5,976 bases of DNA, from the NCBI GenBank assembly GCA_004525875.1, contig SPBQ01000156.1:1-5976 (forward strand), in the 5' to 3' direction. Positions within the stretch are counted from its first letter, which is position 1; each line of letters opens with the position of its first letter. The position numbers and the translations under genes are program-made. Source of the DNA: Myxococcales bacterium (GTDB lineage Bacteria > Desulfobacterota_B > Binatia > UBA1149 > SPBQ01). Under the pieces are notes generated by a model that was not told where the DNA came from, ran no database searches, and saw only the letters and a program-made list of their open reading frames with translations. This document shows, in pieces, positions 5,920 through 5,976 of the stretch.

Positions 5920-5976
5920 TCAGCTGTTGTCGATGAAGAACAGGCTGTTCTCTTCGCAGCGACGGTACCAGTCGCA
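5920..5976 (-). CDS. C-terminal 18 codons of an unrecognised upstream operon gene (partial)
   Basis: Reading leftward from the window edge, one frame gives CDWYRRCEENSLFFIDNS and a TGA at 5922-5920. Sixteen of the 18 codons end in G or C, as in the neighbouring real genes, and the stop lies 45 bp before the etfB ATG, the spacing expected inside an operon. The tail has two Cys six residues apart and an aromatic-rich end. Too little is visible to name a family. An acyl-CoA dehydrogenase or an Fe-S oxidoreductase would suit the context, but that is a guess from position only. Confidence 0.55.
   Translation of the reverse strand, partial: CDWYRRCEENSLFFIDNS

Larger units (their letters stand above)
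2392..5976 (-). other. Leftward operon: unknown gene, etfB, etfA, DUF35, thiolase
   Basis: Five consecutive frames on one strand are separated by gaps of 45, 29, 11 and 20 bp, each holding a Shine-Dalgarno and none holding a recognisable terminator or promoter, so a single transcript is likely. The promoter must lie right of the window. The gene set points to oxidation of a CoA-bound substrate with electrons leaving through EtfAB and a final C-C cleavage by the DUF35-thiolase pair. Confidence 0.75.

Overview
The window is GC-rich with strongly G/C-biased third codon positions. It reads as chromosomal DNA from a free-living Gram-negative bacterium. The tandem Cys-rich units of the type C-x2-D-x4-C...DCP-x-G-x-C in a secreted propeller protein, together with a DUF35-linked thiolase and ETF genes, recall Myxococcota, Binatota or other former deltaproteobacterial lineages. 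That placement is inference from style, not a marker-gene assignment.

Layout: (1) 1-983, minus strand: the N-terminal 327 residues of a secreted PQQ-like beta-propeller protein with three Cys-rich inserts; it runs off the left edge. (2) 984-1560: a divergent intergenic region of 577 bp with no convincing gene but several inverted repeats. The most striking is a bulged hairpin in which the 17 bases just before the next start codon, including its Shine-Dalgarno, are all paired. (3) 1561-2382, plus strand: a lipoprotein with the catalytic motifs of NlpC/P60 cysteine peptidases. (4) 2392-5976, minus strand: a tightly packed operon transcribed leftward, consisting of the last 18 codons of an unrecognised gene, then etfB, etfA, a DUF35 zinc-ribbon/OB-fold protein and a thiolase-superfamily protein. 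Gaps inside it are 11 to 45 bp, each holding a Shine-Dalgarno. The thiolase and the lipoprotein gene converge with 9 bp between stop codons.

The operon joins an electron acceptor for acyl-CoA dehydrogenases (EtfAB) to a two-component thiolase, as in pathways that shorten aromatic, alicyclic or steroid-like acyl-CoA compounds. BbsAB of toluene degradation and the Ltp2/ChsH2 steroid aldolase are known DUF35-thiolase pairs. The thiolase keeps the nucleophilic Cys and a C-terminal Cys, but the usual GHP histidine is a glutamate, so its reaction is open. The two left-hand genes encode envelope or secreted proteins with no evident link to the operon. I see no mobile element, CRISPR array, tRNA or rRNA, and no clear new defence-like or other system. 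The most unusual items are the thiolase active site, the structured leader of the NlpC/P60 gene, and the Cys-rich propeller inserts.
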